From contig JAFGVG010000138.1 of the NCBI GenBank assembly GCA_016938095.1, forward strand, positions 1-6,515: DNA of 6,515 nt, written 5' to 3'. The DNA comes from Bacteroidales bacterium. Lineage in GTDB: Bacteria; Bacteroidota; Bacteroidia; Bacteroidales; UBA10428. Positions 5,444 to 6,515 of the stretch are shown here, piece by piece. The notes beneath the pieces are model-generated. The model was not told the origin of the DNA. It searched no databases and was given only the letters and a program-made list of their open reading frames with translations. The position numbers and the translations under genes are program-made. Each line of letters opens with the position of its first letter. Position 1 is the first letter of the stretch.

Positions 5444-6515
5444 ATGAATTTCATTGAAGAACTGAGGTGGAGAGGTATGATTCACGATGTGATGCCCGGC
5501 ACCGAAGAGCAATTGGCCAAAGAAATGACGGCCGGTTATATTGGTTTTGATCCCACTGCCGATTCGTTGCACATAGGCAATCTTTTGCCCATTATGTTAT
5601 TGTTTCATTTTCAGCGTTGCGGCCACAAACCAATTGCATTGGTGGGCGGAGCTACAGGAATGATTGGGGATCCTTCGTTCAAGGCCGAAGAACGTAAATT
5701 TCTCGACGAGGAAACATTACGGTACAATTTGTCCTGCCAGCGAAAGCAGCTCGAGAAATTCCTGGATTTCAACTGTGGAGCCAATTCAGCCGAAATTGTC
5801 AATAATTACGACTGGTTTAGGGAATTTTCCTTTTTGGGTTTTCTCAGGGAAGTGGGTAAGCACATCACGGTAAACTATATGATGTCGAAAGACTCGGTGA
5901 AAAAAAGGCTTGAAACAGGAATTTCATTCACAGAGTTTAGCTATCAGCTTATTCAGGGGTACGATTTTTATCACCTTTACCGCGAGAAAAAATGCAGATT
6001 GCAGATGGGCGGATCAGATCAGTGGGGTAATATCGTTACAGGCACCGAATTAATCCGGCGTAAAGACGGAGGGGAAGCCTATGCATTGACTTGTCCGTTG
6101 GTTACAAAAGCAGACGGTGGAAAATTCGGGAAATCCGAGAAGGGAAATGTTTGGCTCGATCCTGCTAAGACATCCCCTTATGCTTTTTATCAGTTCTGGC
6201 TGAACACCTCGGATGAGGATGCTGAAAAATACATTAAAATATTTACGTTGCTTACACAGGAAGAAATAGCCGGAATCATCAACGAACATAAGGAGGCACC
6301 TCATTTGCGGATATTGCAGAAAAAACTTGCCACAGAAGTAACCCGCATGGTGCATTCTGCTGAAGATGTTGATACGGCAGTTGAAGCATCGGAAATTTTG
6401 TTTGGCAAAGGAACTGCAGAAACGCTGAAAAAGCTTGATGAAGCCACTTTTCTCAGCATTTTCGATGGGGTTCCTATTTTTCAGATCAACAAAAGCCAAC
6501 TCGAACAAGGCGTTA
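5444..6515 (+). CDS. tyrS: Tyrosine--tRNA ligase (3' end outside window)
   Basis: Class I aminoacyl-tRNA synthetase that charges tRNA-Tyr with tyrosine in the cytoplasm. The frame runs without a stop to the window edge, giving 357 residues of roughly 430. Numbered from the ATG at 5444: the HIGH signature appears as HIGN at 43-46 within DPTADSLHIGN; GGATGMIGDPS follows near 69-79; the tyrosine-site motif GGSDQWGN is at 189-196; and KFGKS, the KMSKS equivalent, is at 227-231. The visible part ends at SQLEQGV, about where the linker to the C-terminal tRNA-binding S4 domain begins, so most of S4 is missing. The start at 5444 is preferred because MNFIEELRWRGMIHD matches the N-terminus I recall for Bacteroidota TyrS. 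An in-frame ATG at 5438 would add only Met-Leu. A TAnnTTTG element sits just upstream. No Shine-Dalgarno sequence is seen. Confidence 0.96.
   Translation, partial: MNFIEELRWRGMIHDVMPGTEEQLAKEMTAGYIGFDPTADSLHIGNLLPIMLLFHFQRCGHKPIALVGGATGMIGDPSFKAEERKFLDEETLRYNLSCQRKQLEKFLDFNCGANSAEIVNNYDWFREFSFLGFLREVGKHITVNYMMSKDSVKKRLETGISFTEFSYQLIQGYDFYHLYREKKCRLQMGGSDQWGNIVTGTELIRRKDGGEAYALTCPLVTKADGGKFGKSEKGNVWLDPAKTSPYAFYQFWLNTSDEDAEKYIKIFTLLTQEEIAGIINEHKEAPHLRILQKKLATEVTRMVHSAEDVDTAVEASEILFGKGTAETLKKLDEATFLSIFDGVPIFQINKSQLEQGV

Noticed and set aside
6050..6508. 152-codon open frame on the minus strand opposite tyrS
   Set aside because: It is fully covered by the conserved catalytic part of tyrS, and its Phe/Cys/Arg-rich translation matches nothing known. 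It is an antisense shadow.
1..6515. CRISPR arrays, tRNA or rRNA genes, insertion sequences, toxin-antitoxin or defence cassettes
   Set aside because: No regularly spaced repeats, tRNA-like cloverleaf sequences, transposase frames or terminal inverted repeats were seen, and nearly every base is accounted for by the seven genes.

Overview
The window looks like an ordinary chromosomal housekeeping segment from a member of the Bacteroidota (Bacteroidetes). Three things point there. The AsnS, RpoN and TyrS proteins have the sequence style of that phylum (for example a TyrS beginning MNFIEELRWRGMIHD). The gene starts mostly lack Shine-Dalgarno sequences. Exact matches to the Bacteroidota -7 promoter element TAnnTTTG lie just upstream of two genes. 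No close species can be named from the sequence alone.

Layout: (1) 1-708 (+), the 3' half of asnS, cut by the window edge. (2) 739-2196 plus stop (+), rpoN, a complete sigma-54 factor. (3) 2236-2841 (+), a small polytopic membrane protein carrying degenerate PAP2 phosphatase motifs. These three are closely spaced and probably co-transcribed. (4) On the minus strand, 4729-3953 encodes a COG0731-type radical SAM protein, followed 10 bases later by a GT28/MurG-like glycosyltransferase (3942-2809). They form a two-gene unit whose 3' end overlaps the PAP2-like gene by 33 bp in convergent orientation. (5) Diverging from the radical SAM gene is a CvpA-family membrane protein (4871-5386, +). (6) tyrS follows (5444 onward, +), cut at the right edge before its C-terminal S4 region. 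No gene-free stretch exceeds 300 bases; the longest, 4730-4870, is the divergent promoter region between the radical SAM and cvpA genes.

The two aminoacyl-tRNA synthetases serve translation and RpoN serves transcription of sigma-54 promoters. The PAP2-like protein, the glycosyltransferase and CvpA are probably envelope-related, but their substrates cannot be read from sequence. The radical SAM protein belongs to a family whose bacterial role is not established to my knowledge.

I found no CRISPR array, mobile element, toxin-antitoxin pair, RNA gene or defence-like cassette, and nothing that I would call a new system. The items most worth a second look are the conserved-spacing but substituted PAP2 motifs, the radical SAM/glycosyltransferase pair, and a 12-codon reading frame that bridges rpoN and the membrane-protein gene with stop/start contacts at both ends.
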